DNA of 64,000 nucleotides from Ignavibacteriales bacterium (GCA_020635275.1 JACKAA010000003.1:629001-693000), one strand, 5' to 3'; counted from the stretch's first letter, positions 28,767 to 37,887 are shown. The notes: a model not told the origin generated them from the letters alone. Numbers and translations are program-made.

Positions 28767-29618
28767 ATGACTCATTTACTAGGAGCACATACTTCAACTT
28801 CCGGCGGTGTTTCAAAAGCGATTGAAAGAGCTGAAAAATTGAATTTTACAGCAATTCAAATTTTTACAAAAAATAATAATCGTTGGTTTGCAAAGCATTT
28901 AGAAGAAAAAGAAATAATTAAATTCAAGGATCTGTTAAATAAATCCAATATTAAATTTGTTGTTTCACATGATTCGTATTTGATTAATCTTTGTGCGTCA
29001 AATACAGAAATCCTTGAAAAATCTCGTAAAGCTTTTCATGATGAACTTGAAAGATGTGAGCAATTGGAAATTCCGTATTTAAATTTTCATCCCGGTTCAC
29101 ATACTGGCAGAGGTGTAGAAGATGGATTAAAGGTTATTGCTGAATCATTAAATATTGTGCATGAAAAAACAATGAATTACAAAGTAAGCAGTATGTTGGA
29201 AATTACAGCAGGACAAGGAACAACTTTAGGTTATAAGTTTGAACATATTGCTAAAATAATTGAATTAGTTGAAGCAAAAAATCGAATGTCGGTCTGCATT
29301 GATACTGCTCACCTTTTTGCTGCAGGATATGATTTTAGATCTTATAAGAATTATGAAAATACTATCAAAGAATTTGATGAAATAATTGGCTTAGATAAAC
29401 TTAAATGTTTTCATATGAATGACAGTAAAAAAGATTTAGGAAGCAGAATTGACAGACATGAACATATAGGTAAAGGTTTTATTGGTGAAGCCGGTTTCAA
29501 AAATATTATGAACGACGAAAGATTAATACACGTTCCCAAAATATTAGAAACACCAAAAGGAAAAGAACAAATTGAGGATTTAGAAAATTTAGAGATTTTA
29601 AGAAGTTTAATTAATTAA
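28767..29618 (+). CDS. nfo: Endonuclease IV (AP endonuclease)
   Basis: Zinc-dependent TIM-barrel nuclease that cuts 5' of abasic sites in base-excision repair. The 283 residues include L-G-A-H-T-S-T-S-G-G near the start and F-T-K-N-N-N-R-W. The metal ligands lie in N-F-H-P-G-S-H-T-G near residue 111, E-I-T-A-G-Q-G near 146, C-I-D-T-A-H-L-F-A-A-G-Y-D and H-M-N-D-S-K near 220, and R-H-E-H-I-G-K-G-F-I-G near 234. All expected metal residues are present. It is a single gene. Confidence 0.97.
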   Translation: MTHLLGAHTSTSGGVSKAIERAEKLNFTAIQIFTKNNNRWFAKHLEEKEIIKFKDLLNKSNIKFVVSHDSYLINLCASNTEILEKSRKAFHDELERCEQLEIPYLNFHPGSHTGRGVEDGLKVIAESLNIVHEKTMNYKVSSMLEITAGQGTTLGYKFEHIAKIIELVEAKNRMSVCIDTAHLFAAGYDFRSYKNYENTIKEFDEIIGLDKLKCFHMNDSKKDLGSRIDRHEHIGKGFIGEAGFKNIMNDERLIHVPKILETPKGKEQIEDLENLEILRSLIN

Positions 29619-29627
29619 AACAACTTT

Positions 29628-29695
29628 GTCATCAACAAAGCGAAGTGATCTTTTTTTATTTTAAATTGCTACGACAAAATAAGTCTTGCAATGAC
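29628..29695. repeat. Decayed GTCAT...ATGAC dispersed repeat
   Basis: The left arm, GTCATCAACAAAGCGAAGTGATCT (29628-29651), and right arm, AATTGCTACGAC...CTTGCAATGAC (to 29695), match in layout the GTCATTGCGAAC-AAAGCGAAGCAATCT / GATTGC-TACGAC-GCAATGAC palindromic elements found in many bacterial genomes. The ends are inverted (GTCAT/ATGAC). It sits between convergent nfo and the DUF1460 gene. Confidence 0.5.
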
Positions 29696-29713
29696 TACTT
29701 AATAAAATTTAAT

Positions 29714-30568
29714 CTATGGCTCCAAAACTCTAGCAACCATTATTCCGGTATGTCTTTTTAGACCTTTAACGTAATCGCTAAGTGGTTGTTCTGTTATTTG
29801 AATTTTCTTTCCGGCTAATGGTGCATGCATAAAGTGAATTCTGTCATCTTCCATTTTCACAGCAATACCGGTGTGAGAAATATCCAAACCTGCTGTACTT
29901 GCAGTTATCAAAATAATATCACCATTTGAAATTTCACTCTCAATACATTCTATGTCATTTTCCGGCACATAGTAATAATCCCTTGAATTAATTGAACTTT
30001 CAATTTCTTTCATTTTTTCAACAAATTCAGGATTATTTTTTAACTGCTTATATGAAGAAACATGGTTGGTCATGAAGTTAATTTTTTTTGAATATTTTAT
30101 GCCGCCGATTTCTTCGGTAATATCCTTTACAATATTTCTATTATTATTATCATATAACCAATCAGCAGCATAATGAAGCCTTGAAGGATATCCTTCAATT
30201 ACTCCGTTTCTATAACGTAAGTTTTGTATTTCATTTTGAAAATCTTGAAATGTAGTTTTACCACTTTTTATGCATCTCGCAAAAGCTAAAGAACTTTCAA
30301 AAAATGTATAACAGTCCAACCCCGTTAGATGAATTATCAGCTGTTCATTTTCACTTTTTTCAAGAGTATATGCTTCATAATCCAAACCTAAAAATGTTTT
30401 TCCAATTTCTACAACAACATCATTGATTGGCAAATTTTTCAAATTTTCTGAAACGGCAAATTCAAATTTAGTATTGCAAATTTCAACATCATCATCAGTA
30501 TACAGTACTTGTGCATTTAATGTTAATGATACTAAAATGAACAATGTAATTATTATTTTATGGATCAT
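29714..30568 (-). CDS. DUF1460 exported amidase-like protein
   Basis: The 284-residue protein has a signal peptide (M-I-H-K-I-I-I-T-L-F-I-L-V, cleavage near L-N-A-Q). It belongs to DUF1460, an NlpC/P60-like papain-fold group that includes N-acetylmuramoyl-alanine amidase-like proteins of Bacteroidota. Family cues are L-T-G-L-D-C-Y-T-F-F-E near residue 81 (catalytic Cys), R-L-H-Y-A-A-D-W-L near 128 and the late H-T-G-I-A-V (catalytic His region) with I-H-F-M-H-A-P. It probably cuts cell-wall peptides in the periplasm. Its ATG overlaps the dnaB stop (ATGA), so it is expressed with dnaB. Confidence 0.87.
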   Translation of the reverse strand: MIHKIIITLFILVSLTLNAQVLYTDDDVEICNTKFEFAVSENLKNLPINDVVVEIGKTFLGLDYEAYTLEKSENEQLIIHLTGLDCYTFFESSLAFARCIKSGKTTFQDFQNEIQNLRYRNGVIEGYPSRLHYAADWLYDNNNRNIVKDITEEIGGIKYSKKINFMTNHVSSYKQLKNNPEFVEKMKEIESSINSRDYYYVPENDIECIESEISNGDIILITASTAGLDISHTGIAVKMEDDRIHFMHAPLAGKKIQITEQPLSDYVKGLKRHTGIMVARVLEP

Positions 30569-31986
30569 ATAGGTAAATCCTCTTCATCCGTAGTTGCAAC
30601 AGAAGCTGCTTGCTCTTCAAATCTTGAATGGAACATATCTAAATTTTCAAAGCGAGCAAAATCTTTAATAAATTTAAGTCGTACATCGCCTGTTGGACCA
30701 TTACGTTGTTTACCAACAATTATCTCTGCAATTCCTTCGGTTGATTCACCGTCAGCAAACTGTGTTATTCCATAATATTCCGGTCTGTTCAAGAAAATTA
30801 CAACGTCTGCATCTTGTTCAATTGAACCGGATTCTCTTAAGTCAGAAAGCTGAGGTCTCTTATCTGTTCTAGTTTCTACGGCTCTATTTAACTGAGAAAG
30901 AGCAATTACTGGAACATTTAATTCTTTTGCCAAAGATTTTAGAGATCTGGAAATTGTTGAAATTTCGCGTTCTCTACTATCCATTCTAGTACTAGAAGAC
31001 ATTAATTGGAGGTAATCTATAATTACCAAACCAATATTTTTTTCAGCTTTTAGTCTTCTTGCTTTTGCACGAATTTCTAGAACTGTTTGACCAGGACTAT
31101 CATCAATATAAATTGGCGCTTCACTTAATTTACCTAATGTTCGGCTAATTCTTGGTCCATCTTCAGCTTTAAATTTTCCAGTTCGAACACTGTGCGCATT
31201 TACTCTGGCTTCAGCACAAATTAATCTTGTTACTAATTGAACAGTTGCCATTTCCAAACTGAATATAGCAATCGGAGCTTTATGATCAACAGCGGCATTT
31301 CTTGCAGCAGATAGTGCAAATGCAGTTTTACCCATTGATGGTCTTGCTGCAACAATTATTAAATCCGATTTTTGAAAACCGCCCAGCATTTCATCTAAAG
31401 CAAAATAACCAGTAGGGACTGAAAATGAGGAAAGCTTTTTTGAGTGAATTGCTTCAATGTGTTCCATTGCTTCTTTAACAGCTCTATCCATTGATTTATA
31501 AGATTCTTTTAGTCCTGCCTCTGTAATTTCAAATATTTTAGATTCAGCCGAATCCAATAAATCAAATACATCCTCATTACCTGAATATGCTGTTGTAGCA
31601 ATTTCCATTGAAGAGGAAATAAGCTTTCTTAAAATCCATTTTTCTAAAACAACCTTGGAATGATACTCTACATTTGCCGCGGAAGAAACATCTTGTGCTA
31701 ATTTACTTATATAAGCAGGACCTCCGGCACTTTCTATTTTTCCTGCTTTACTTAATTCTTCGTAAAGTGAAACCGAATCAACAGGTTCATTGGATTCAAA
31801 TAATGAAATTATAGCTTCAAAAATCAATTGGTTTTTTTTATCAAAAAAACTTTCCGGTTGTAATGATTCTATTACTTTTGGAATTGCTTTATCATCAAGA
31901 ATCATAGCACCTAATATTGCTCGTTCAACATCAACGGCAGAAGGTGGTTGTTTTACCGAATTATTAATATTTTGTAAATCTTCCAT
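30565..31986 (-). CDS. dnaB: Replicative DNA helicase
   Basis: Hexameric helicase of the replication fork. At 473 residues it has the normal length with no intein. The N-terminal primase-interacting domain (P-P-S-A-V-D-V-E-R-A-I-L-G-A-M-I-L) leads to a RecA-like core. That core carries Walker A A-A-R-P-S-M-G-K-T near residue 214, the DnaB motif I-F-S-L-E-M and V-I-I-D-Y-L-Q-L-M (Walker B). R-E-I-S-T-I-S-R-S-L-K-S-L-A-K-E-L and the arginine finger region near K-Q-R-N-G-P-T-G complete it. It sits 1 base after the uracil-DNA glycosylase gene and overlaps the next. Confidence 0.97.
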   Translation of the reverse strand: MEDLQNINNSVKQPPSAVDVERAILGAMILDDKAIPKVIESLQPESFFDKKNQLIFEAIISLFESNEPVDSVSLYEELSKAGKIESAGGPAYISKLAQDVSSAANVEYHSKVVLEKWILRKLISSSMEIATTAYSGNEDVFDLLDSAESKIFEITEAGLKESYKSMDRAVKEAMEHIEAIHSKKLSSFSVPTGYFALDEMLGGFQKSDLIIVAARPSMGKTAFALSAARNAAVDHKAPIAIFSLEMATVQLVTRLICAEARVNAHSVRTGKFKAEDGPRISRTLGKLSEAPIYIDDSPGQTVLEIRAKARRLKAEKNIGLVIIDYLQLMSSSTRMDSREREISTISRSLKSLAKELNVPVIALSQLNRAVETRTDKRPQLSDLRESGSIEQDADVVIFLNRPEYYGITQFADGESTEGIAEIIVGKQRNGPTGDVRLKFIKDFARFENLDMFHSRFEEQAASVATTDEEDLPI

Positions 31987-31987
31987 T

Positions 31988-32719
31988 TTAGCTCAAACTA
32001 TCATAAAGTTTTCTAAATTTTTGAACATCTTCCCAGCATCCTCTTTTCCAATTGGGATTTCTTAAAAGTGCTGCTGGATGGTATGTCACCATAGTTTTTA
32101 TACCTTGAATATCATAAACATTGCCTCTCAGTTTTGTGAGGCTGACTTTTTGATTTAACAAACTACTTGCCGCAACTAAACCGAGACAAAGAATTACCTT
32201 GGGTTTTATCAACTCAATTTGTTTATAAAGATAGGGAGTGCATTCTTCCATTTCAGCAGGTAATGGATTTCTGTTATTTGGAGGACGGCATTTTAGAATA
32301 TTTGCAATGTAAACTTCTTCCCTTTCAAAATTTATTGCTTTTAAAATATCAGTTAATAATTTCCCAGCTCTACCAACAAAGGGAATTCCTTGCTTATCCT
32401 CATCAGCGCCTGGAGCTTCTCCAATTATCATTACATCTGCAGTCGGATTACCTGTTCCAAAAACAAATTTGGTTCTTGTTTTTCCAAGTGCACATTTTTG
32501 ACATTCATTTATTGTATTGTAAAGTGAATCAATAGTCTCACATTTTGCAAATTCTTCAAATAGATTGTTTGAGGGCATAAAAATTGGCTTTTGTTCATGA
32601 ATTAAATTTTTTGGTTCTTCAATTCTAGATTCAATTGTAAAAGTCTCAAAAAGCTCATCTCCAAAAATTTCTTTTTGATCTTTAATAGCCTCTATAAGTA
32701 AATTAATTGTGTTATTCAT
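31988..32719 (-). CDS. Family 4 uracil-DNA glycosylase (iron-sulfur)
   Basis: Base-excision repair glycosylase removing uracil from DNA. The 243 residues comprise a variable N-terminal region of about 70 and a catalytic domain. Motif 1 is G-E-A-P-G-A-D-E-D with Q-G-I-P-F-V-G-R-A-G-K-L-L near residue 105. Motif 2 is the H-P-A-A-L-L-R-N loop near 216. Four cysteines that can hold a 4Fe-4S cluster are visible: C-Q-K-C near residue 69-72, K-C-R-P-P near 144 and E-C-T-P near 160. Upstream of dnaB and probably co-transcribed with it; isolated from rpoZ by a terminator. Confidence 0.94.
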   Translation of the reverse strand: MNNTINLLIEAIKDQKEIFGDELFETFTIESRIEEPKNLIHEQKPIFMPSNNLFEEFAKCETIDSLYNTINECQKCALGKTRTKFVFGTGNPTADVMIIGEAPGADEDKQGIPFVGRAGKLLTDILKAINFEREEVYIANILKCRPPNNRNPLPAEMEECTPYLYKQIELIKPKVILCLGLVAASSLLNQKVSLTKLRGNVYDIQGIKTMVTYHPAALLRNPNWKRGCWEDVQKFRKLYDSLS

Positions 32720-32804
32720 TATAAAGAAGAACCTAATAATTAAACAAGAATATAACTATAAACTGAAGAAAATTAAATGGTGATACATATAATTTTGCGA
32801 AAAA

Positions 32805-32832
32805 AAAAGGAAGCCGAATGGGCTTCCTTTTG
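32805..32832 (-). terminator. Terminator after rpoZ
   Basis: AAAAGGAAGCC (32805-32815) and GGCTTCCTTTT (32821-32831) form an 11-bp stem with a 5-base loop. Read leftward it ends in a T-run. It closes the bam-yicC-gmk-rpoZ transcript before the uracil-DNA glycosylase gene. Confidence 0.88.
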
Positions 32833-32848
32833 ATAGAAAATTTCTTAA

Positions 32849-33145
32849 TTATTCATCTACTGATTTGTATCTGTATTCAATTTCACCTTTTGTCATTTTT
32901 TCTAATGCCTGAAGATGAGCTTTTCTTCTTTTTTCGAATTCAACTGATATTTTTTCTTGTTCTGTATTATCTCTATCATCAAAATCATCATCACTATTTG
33001 GTGCAAAAGTGTTCATTAAAGCATTAAATTCAGTTTTATTATCTTCATTTATTCTTCTTGCTTCCTGGGAAGAAACAATTATAGCTTCGTATAAATTTGC
33101 AGCCTTTGCTTTTAGTACTCTTAAATCAACTGGTGATATTCCCAT
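32849..33145 (-). CDS. rpoZ: RNA polymerase omega subunit (Rpb6-like)
   Basis: Small RNA polymerase assembly subunit. The 98-residue product has the omega/Rpb6 core: a short N-terminal part, then A-N-L-Y-E-A-I-I-V-S-S-Q-E-A-R-R-I-N near residue 16-33, equivalent to the conserved A-x-x-R-A-R-Q-I helix. The E-K-M-T-K-G-E-I-E-Y-R-Y end also fits the Bacteroidota type. It follows gmk by 11 bases and yicC-gmk-rpoZ is a widely conserved order, which supports the call. Confidence 0.9.
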   Translation of the reverse strand: MGISPVDLRVLKAKAANLYEAIIVSSQEARRINEDNKTEFNALMNTFAPNSDDDFDDRDNTEQEKISVEFEKRRKAHLQALEKMTKGEIEYRYKSVDE

Positions 33146-33156
33146 TTTTTACTCCT

Positions 33157-33723
33157 TTATGCTAATTCACTTTTAATAATTTCATTTACTTCTTTTTGTG
33201 CATCATCAAGATTATAATTAAATACATTATAATCGAATTTTTCTTTAAAATCTAACTCCATTTCAGCTCTTTCAATACGTTTCTTAAAATCTTCGTCAGA
33301 TTCGGTTTTTCTATTTATTAATCTTAATTTCAATTCTTCAATACTTGGGGGAGAAATAAATATCAAAACAGAATCCGGATAGACTTTTTTGATATTTAAA
33401 GCACCTTTTACATCAACTTCTAAAACAATTGAAATTCCACTATTTATTTTTTCAAACACTAATGAATTTAGAGTTCCATAGTAGTATCCAAAAAATTTAC
33501 CCCATTCAAGAAACTCATCATTTTCCACTTTCTTCTTAAATTCATCTTTACTTAAAAAATAGTAATCAACTCCCTCTTTTTCAGTAATTCTTTTTCCACG
33601 AGTTGTTGCAGAAATAGAAAATGATAATTCAGGAAAATTTTCCAAAACATTTTTAATTATTGTTGTTTTGCCAGTTCCGCTCGGAGCAGAAAAAACGAAA
33701 AGTTTCCCTTTTTTATTATTCAA
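33157..33723 (-). CDS. gmk: Guanylate kinase
   Basis: Phosphorylates GMP/dGMP to GDP/dGDP. The 188-residue product carries the P-loop S-A-P-S-G-T-G-K-T-T near residue 12. S-I-S-A-T-T-R-G-K-R for GMP binding and G-V-D-Y-Y-F-L-S near 50 follow. F-L-E-W-G-K-F-F-G-Y-Y-Y-G-T near residue 74 and L-E-V-D-V-K-G-A complete the signature. The start ATG is 3 bases downstream of the yicC stop, so the two are co-expressed. Confidence 0.96.
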   Translation of the reverse strand: MNNKKGKLFVFSAPSGTGKTTIIKNVLENFPELSFSISATTRGKRITEKEGVDYYFLSKDEFKKKVENDEFLEWGKFFGYYYGTLNSLVFEKINSGISIVLEVDVKGALNIKKVYPDSVLIFISPPSIEELKLRLINRKTESDEDFKKRIERAEMELDFKEKFDYNVFNYNLDDAQKEVNEIIKSELA

Positions 33724-33726
33724 TTT

Positions 33727-34608
33727 CTACTCAATATTCTGAACTTGTTCTCTGATCTTTTCAAGCTCTTCTTTAATGTTAATGCCTAAATGCGAAATTT
33801 CTGATGAAATTGATTTACTATTTATTGTGTTAACTTCTCTATTCATTTCTTGGCAAATAAAATTTAATTTTCTGCCTACGTCCTGAGCTTTTTCAATAGT
33901 TTCGTTAAATAATTTAATATGACTTCTAAGTCTAATGCATTCTTCGGTTACATCATGTTTTTCAGATAAAATGCCTAATTCAACCATAAATCTGTTTTCA
34001 TCATCAACAAATTCATCATATAATTTTTTAGCTTTTTCTTTAAACTTATCAAAATACTCTTTTGTTGAATTCTGTGAGATTTCTTCAATTTGATTAAGCG
34101 AATTCTCAATATTTTCAATTCTAAAAAGAAAGTCTTTTTTTAGCTGTTGACCTTCATCGTTTCTCATTTGAATTAGATTATCCAAAGCTCTATTAAGTGA
34201 ATCTTTCAGAGTTTCAAATTCAATCTGAATACCATTATCAGTTTCATTATGTAAAAAGAATTGGTCTCTAACTGTCAATAATTGATCAAGTGTTATTTTT
34301 TCTGTTGATCCAATTTCTTTTTTAATTCTTTCTAACAATTCAATTGTTTTAGCAAATTCCGGTTCATTTAACAATTTGTTTTCATTTGAATCACTTACCG
34401 GTGTTACTGTAAATGATATTGAAACTTTACCACGGATAATTTTACTTTTTACAAATTCACGCAGTGCAATTTCATGCTGATTCAATTCTTTTGGTAATCT
34501 AACCATTAAATCAAGAAACCTACTATTCAAACTTTTTACTTCTGTTTCCAGTGTAAATTGTTCATTTGAGATAGTATCAATCCCATAACCGGTCATACTA
34601 TAAAACAT
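33727..34608 (-). CDS. YicC family protein (putative endoribonuclease)
   Basis: The 293-residue protein begins with the family signature M-x-Y-S-M-T-G-Y-G. It continues with V-K-S-L-N-S-R-F-L-D-L and has the long central coiled coil (residues about 150-200). The conserved C-terminal block is K-L-N-F-I-C-Q-E-M-N-R-E-V-N-T-I-N-S-K. YicC proteins have been reported as endoribonucleases acting on small RNAs in E. coli; whether this one cuts RNA is unknown. It heads the yicC-gmk-rpoZ cluster. Confidence 0.93.
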   Translation of the reverse strand: MFYSMTGYGIDTISNEQFTLETEVKSLNSRFLDLMVRLPKELNQHEIALREFVKSKIIRGKVSISFTVTPVSDSNENKLLNEPEFAKTIELLERIKKEIGSTEKITLDQLLTVRDQFFLHNETDNGIQIEFETLKDSLNRALDNLIQMRNDEGQQLKKDFLFRIENIENSLNQIEEISQNSTKEYFDKFKEKAKKLYDEFVDDENRFMVELGILSEKHDVTEECIRLRSHIKLFNETIEKAQDVGRKLNFICQEMNREVNTINSKSISSEISHLGINIKEELEKIREQVQNIE

Positions 34609-34675
34609 TGCAATCCCTTAAAAAAGAATAACATTAAATTTACCTAAAATATTGCTGGTTTTCAAAAAAACTATT

Positions 34676-36826
34676 TTAGAAGGCTTCTCCAATACCGATT
34701 TGGAATTCGAATGTATTAAGAAATGGTGAATGCTTTAATCTAGTGAAGAAATCTCTTCTATCGTACGGATCATATGCTTGGAAACCGAAATCAAGTCTTA
34801 TTGGTGCAAAATCTGAATAATATCTAAAACCAAAGCCTGCAGCAACGGCTATTTCATCATATCTAAAATTTTTGTACTTATTCCAAACATTACCATAATC
34901 AATAAAAAGAGCCATTCCTATTTTTTCAGAAAGATATTTTCTTCCTTCTATTGAACCCTCGATAACAAAAAATCCACCCGGAGTAATATTACGAGCAAGG
35001 TTTTCTATTTCGTTTTGTGTAGGATTATCGGGTAAAACTATTTCTGTAACCGGCAGGTCATTTGCACCCCAACCTCTAATTGAGTTGCTTCCGCCAGCAG
35101 TAAATCTTTGGTTATAAGGAATATTTATTAATTCTCCATCATAATTGTGAATATTACCTAATTTTAATTTTGTACCAAATGCATCAAAAATATTATCCAA
35201 AAAACTAAAATAAAGTGTATTGTTAAATACTAATTTGTAGTATGCAGTTTGATTAAAATTATAATTACCAATTGAACTAAGTAAAAGCGGAATTGAATTT
35301 CCATCTTCAACTAAGATTGAAATTGAATAACCTTCTGTTGGAAAAAGCAGATCATCTGTTTGATTTGTTCCTAAACTTACACCCAATACTACGTTTGTAT
35401 TATTACTAACTGCATCTCCGGAATAGATTTCTTTTACTATAGATGAAATTTCTTCATCTGTAGTTTCTGAATCAAGTTTTCTTCTAAAGTAGGAAAATAA
35501 AACATTTTGAATATAATTTTCCTTAAAAATATATTTTGTTCTTTGCCAATTAAAATAAGTATCTAAATATGTAAGATACGTATACTTAGGAAGCTCAAAG
35601 TTCAAATTTAGTTTAGAGCCGTAAATATTAGCATTCCAACGATTTTTCTCTTTCTGCAATGTGTAAAAATTTTCCAATTTTGTATTTATTGTCTTGCCAA
35701 ATAAAAAAGGTTGTTCAATACTTACACGCGCATCTGCATAACCATACATATTATTGGTTGCCAAACTAGCTTCTTTAAGAAATTCTGTTATGTTTTGCGC
35801 CGCCGCTGATGTACTTATTGTTAATTTTCTTGCATCGCCTAAGAAATTTTTATTTGTAAATGATAAACCCAATCCAAGTTTTACAACATTTTCTTCGTTA
35901 ATTAATATTATTTCGGGAGAAAGCTCATTTAGCAATCCAACACGTGTCATAATATTTACAGGAACAAAACTATTAATTGTGTCTTGAACTTGAGGAGCAA
36001 TAACCGCAGACGAAAAGAGATTAGTTCTGTATAATCTTACCTGAGCTAACTTAAGTTCACTTGAATTATAAAATTTATTTGATGATATGTTCGCAACTTC
36101 TTTAATAAGTTCATCACTTACTAAATCTTCACCTTTACCCGATTTTTCAACGCTAATATCACTTATTCTAAATCTTGTACCTAATTTGTAATCAATTGTA
36201 ATATTAACTCTATTCTGAATTGTATCAACCTCAACCAACGGAAGAGAAGATTCTGCCATCATAAAACCCTTATCCTGTAAAAATCCTAAAATCCTACTAT
36301 TATTTTGTTCAACTAAAAATTCTGAATATTGTGTCGTCGAATCAATATCAACTAGTTCATAAAGTTCAGCATATAATAAAGTTGAAAGAATTCCCAATCC
36401 TTTTAAATTGAGCTCTTTAATAATTGACGGTTCATTCTCTTTAATTATATATTGTAAGCTTGCTTCTTTTTCACCATTTTTTTCAATACTGTATTTTGCA
36501 GATATTTTCGGTTTAAAAAATCCATTTGTTTTGTATAGATTTAGCAGAATATTAATATCATCTTGAATATTAAGCGAATCAAAATAATTTGCCGGATTTC
36601 CAAAACTTGTAAAACTATCTAGAAATTGTGAAAACCAGCTTGGGCTTTCTTTTAATGTGATTGCATCTTCAAGGTCAGAAGTACTAAAATAATCATTTCC
36701 TTCAAAATCAATATTAACTAATTCAATTTCATTTATATCTTGCGCATAAAGACTTGATAAAGTAAAAAAAACACTTAAACAGAGTATTAAAGAATATGAA
36801 TTTATTTTTAGCAGGTTTTTGATCAT
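34676..36826 (-). CDS. Omp85/BamA-TamA family outer membrane assembly protein
   Basis: The 716-residue protein has a signal peptide ending near L-Y-A-Q. At least two POTRA-like segments follow in residues about 35-290 (E-L-V-N-I-D-F-E-G-N-D-Y-F-S and F-R-I-S-D-I-S-V-E-K). The C-terminal beta-barrel of about 400 residues ends in a phenylalanine. Barrel marks include R-F-T-A-G-G-S-N-S-I-R-G-W-G (the conserved lid-lock R-G-F/W loop of Omp85) and the last strands F-G-F-R-Y-Y-S-D-F-A-P-I-R-L-D-F-G. Fewer POTRAs than canonical BamA suggest a TamA-like member. It follows the L,D-transpeptidase-like gene by 4 bases. Confidence 0.9.
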   Translation of the reverse strand: MIKNLLKINSYSLILCLSVFFTLSSLYAQDINEIELVNIDFEGNDYFSTSDLEDAITLKESPSWFSQFLDSFTSFGNPANYFDSLNIQDDINILLNLYKTNGFFKPKISAKYSIEKNGEKEASLQYIIKENEPSIIKELNLKGLGILSTLLYAELYELVDIDSTTQYSEFLVEQNNSRILGFLQDKGFMMAESSLPLVEVDTIQNRVNITIDYKLGTRFRISDISVEKSGKGEDLVSDELIKEVANISSNKFYNSSELKLAQVRLYRTNLFSSAVIAPQVQDTINSFVPVNIMTRVGLLNELSPEIILINEENVVKLGLGLSFTNKNFLGDARKLTISTSAAAQNITEFLKEASLATNNMYGYADARVSIEQPFLFGKTINTKLENFYTLQKEKNRWNANIYGSKLNLNFELPKYTYLTYLDTYFNWQRTKYIFKENYIQNVLFSYFRRKLDSETTDEEISSIVKEIYSGDAVSNNTNVVLGVSLGTNQTDDLLFPTEGYSISILVEDGNSIPLLLSSIGNYNFNQTAYYKLVFNNTLYFSFLDNIFDAFGTKLKLGNIHNYDGELINIPYNQRFTAGGSNSIRGWGANDLPVTEIVLPDNPTQNEIENLARNITPGGFFVIEGSIEGRKYLSEKIGMALFIDYGNVWNKYKNFRYDEIAVAAGFGFRYYSDFAPIRLDFGFQAYDPYDRRDFFTRLKHSPFLNTFEFQIGIGEAF

Positions 36827-36830
36827 AAAC

Positions 36831-37457
36831 TTAATTTTTTATGGTGACCTTTGTTCCAATATTTACAACAGATAAAAGTTCATCAATATTTTCATTACTT
36901 ATTGCAATTGAGCCATTTGTCCAGTTAAAAACAAAAGGTAAATTTCTAAATATAATATCATATTCTCCAATTCCTTGAATACCAATATCTGCGCCTAAAA
37001 CAGTGTTTCCGGATGAACATTGATTAAAACTAAGACTATTTGAAATTTGCAAAAATTCATCCTTAGTAATTATTTTATTTCTTAATGCTTCAGATGCATC
37101 GGCTAAATTGGGAAAATCTAAATATAATTTTTTATAATACGTGTAATTTGTATCAATTTTACAAATTTTATATTTCCCGGTCGGAGTAATAAAATCACTT
37201 TTAGATAATTTTACAGAGCCGCTGTTTCTACCAAAAACCGCACTATATTGTTTCACCAAAATTGTATCAGAATATAAATTCAAAGTATAATTTCTTCTAT
37301 CTACCACAATTGATGGGTTTGATATTTTTGTAATTTCTTTTTCTTCTAAAGCATCTTTTAATGGAGTTTCTCTAAGATTTATTATAACTCCATACACTAT
37401 AATTCCGAAAAAAAAGAGAATTATACTGCTCATTATATAAATGACATTCCGAAGCAT
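36831..37457 (-). CDS. Degenerate L,D-transpeptidase (YkuD-like) membrane protein
   Basis: The 208-residue protein has one N-terminal transmembrane anchor (residues 5-26). A YkuD-like segment starts near residue 47: V-V-D-R-R-N-Y-T-L-N-L-Y, then F-G-R-N, then T-P-T-G-K-Y-K-I. In active enzymes the core is I-x-I-H-G and S-x-G-C-x-R. Here the matching positions read I-G-I-Q-G (Gln161 for His) and T-N-G-S-I-A (Ser183 for Cys, Ala185 for Arg). So all three key residues are changed, although the fold landmarks persist. It is probably catalytically inactive, acting as a binding or regulatory protein at the cell wall. It precedes the Omp85 gene by 4 bases. Confidence 0.78.
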   Translation of the reverse strand: MLRNVIYIMSSIILFFFGIIVYGVIINLRETPLKDALEEKEITKISNPSIVVDRRNYTLNLYSDTILVKQYSAVFGRNSGSVKLSKSDFITPTGKYKICKIDTNYTYYKKLYLDFPNLADASEALRNKIITKDEFLQISNSLSFNQCSSGNTVLGADIGIQGIGEYDIIFRNLPFVFNWTNGSIAISNENIDELLSVVNIGTKVTIKN

Positions 37458-37570
37458 TTTACTTCATTTATAAGCTTAAATACAAAAAAGATTTAAAGAA
37501 TAAATATACTAAAGTGAACAATGAAAATTATTTGAATAATATTACTGAAAGAGAATATCATTTAAAATAA

Positions 37571-37601
37571 AAAAACTTCCCTCAAATAGAAGGAAGTTTT
37601 T
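37571..37601 (-). terminator. Terminator after the 83-residue orphan gene
   Basis: AAAACTTCC (to 37580) pairs with GGAAGTTTT (37592-37600) around an 11-base loop with A and T runs on both sides. It lies 35 bases past the stop of the leftward orphan gene, isolating it from the transpeptidase-like gene. Confidence 0.75.
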
Positions 37602-37635
37602 AAGAATTGAATCTATTTTATAAGAAGTAACTTTT

Positions 37636-37887
37636 TTATGACGCTTTTTGTAAATCTTTAATAAGCCAGTTGCGTGATTGCATGTAATATTTTTTAATTA
37701 CAGTTTCATCAAATTCTAATGCCCAAATTACATCCGGATTAACCTGAGAAATAATTTCTTCATCATTAGCATTAAATTTAATTCTATGATAATAGATTTC
37801 GCCATCTGCTGATTTATATAAATTATGATTTAATTTATTGCTACCTCTGTTATCTATTGTCCAATCAAATTTTTCTGCTTCGTACAT
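37636..37887 (-). CDS. Orphan small protein, 83 residues
   Basis: I do not recognise this protein. It is acidic and soluble-looking, with no signal peptide or membrane segment. It contains F-D-W-T-I-D-N-R-G-S-N-K and D-G-E-I-Y-Y-H-R-I-K-F-N-A, suggesting short beta strands, and ends W-L-I-K-D-L-Q-K-A-S. It is a real gene by several tests: a GGGAGAG ribosome binding site just before the ATG, a terminator 35 bases after the stop, and a sigma-54-like promoter with tandem palindromes upstream. It is a single-gene transcript, which together with the promoter type suggests conditional expression. Confidence 0.75.
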   Translation of the reverse strand: MYEAEKFDWTIDNRGSNKLNHNLYKSADGEIYYHRIKFNANDEEIISQVNPDVIWALEFDETVIKKYYMQSRNWLIKDLQKAS

